From the NCBI GenBank assembly GCA_913020095.1, contig CAJWAH010000083.1, positions 1-6,282 on the forward strand: a stretch of 6,282 nucleotides of DNA. Reading direction: 5' to 3'. Shown piece by piece: positions 6,121 to 6,282 of the stretch (positions are counted from its first letter, which is position 1; each line of letters begins with the position of its first letter). Under the pieces are notes generated by a model, which worked only from the letters and a program-made list of their open reading frames with translations, was not told the origin of the DNA and ran no database searches. The stretch comes from an uncultured Synechococcus sp. (GTDB lineage Bacteria; Cyanobacteriota; Cyanobacteriia; PCC-6307; Cyanobiaceae). The position numbers and the translations under genes are program-made.

Positions 6121-6282
6121 CGACGGCGACGGTCTTGGAGACCCTGCTTGGTAGTCCCGATGGGCCTCGAGATGGGTGGGGGTGTATAATTATCGAACGG
6201 ATATAGTACCAGACAGTAAGTATCCTGCATCCCTACTCGTAGATTACATGCTGATTCATGCTCAAACACAGCCAGGTGCTCG
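6121..6282. other. Right-end segment without recognisable genes
   Basis: These 162 bases are noticeably richer in A/T than the rest, especially from about 6180. No frame on either strand gives a recognisable protein. A TATAAT occurs at 6185-6190, but I see no -35 partner and no gene starting after it. The 121-residue + strand frame ending at 6206 and the - strand frame starting at 6269 both consist of mixed sequence that mostly shadows the methyltransferase gene. The segment may belong to a different template from the cyanobacterial core. Confidence 0.4.

Noticed and set aside
6185..6190. TATAAT resembling a -10 promoter element
   Set aside because: There is no -35-like hexamer at suitable spacing and no gene start downstream within the window, and the local region is A/T-rich and of doubtful origin.

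Overview
The bulk of this window (about 310 to 6015) reads as one stretch of a Synechococcus/Cyanobium-type picocyanobacterial genome. The reasons are the protein signatures (a cyanobacterial-style ComB, a DUF4278 protein, a UbiD of the quinone pathway, a MnmD-like methyltransferase behind aroA), the compact gene spacing and the moderately high GC content. This is recognition by eye, not a database result. Both ends look foreign or damaged, as is common in metagenomic or single-cell contigs.

Layout, left to right. Bases 1-200 hold the C-terminal end of an unrecognised, very GC3-rich, helical protein. Bases 201-329 hold an internal piece of a thiolase in the same frame. At about 309-335 the thiolase piece (+ strand) fuses to the N-terminal third of a nitrilase-family gene (- strand). 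The nitrilase gene sits downstream of comB (- strand, 27-nt gap). comB is divergent from ubiD (+) across only 53 nt. ubiD is coupled by a TGATG stop-start to a small Rrf2-family regulator. Convergent to that pair, and overlapping it by 22 nt, is a - strand pair: a 58-aa DUF4278 protein followed by a small secreted Cys-containing protein. A 168-nt divergent region, holding a perfect GTA-N8-TAC palindrome, separates this pair from aroA (+). The start of aroA is followed by a 3' overlap with a MnmD-like methyltransferase gene whose last part looks frame-disrupted or chimeric. The final ~160 bases hold nothing I recognise.

Functionally the core is housekeeping metabolism. UbiD is the decarboxylase of prenylated 4-hydroxybenzoate (plastoquinone in cyanobacteria). 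AroA (EPSP synthase) belongs to the shikimate pathway that supplies chorismate, the precursor of 4-hydroxybenzoate. ComB is a 2-phosphosulfolactate phosphatase homologue whose role outside coenzyme M makers is unsettled. MnmD-like enzymes modify tRNA wobble uridine. I did not find a new multi-gene system (no defence island, CRISPR, prophage or transposon). The points most worth a second look are the inverted chimeric junction on the left, the palindrome before aroA, the cysteine-free Rrf2 protein translationally coupled to ubiD, and the disrupted right end.
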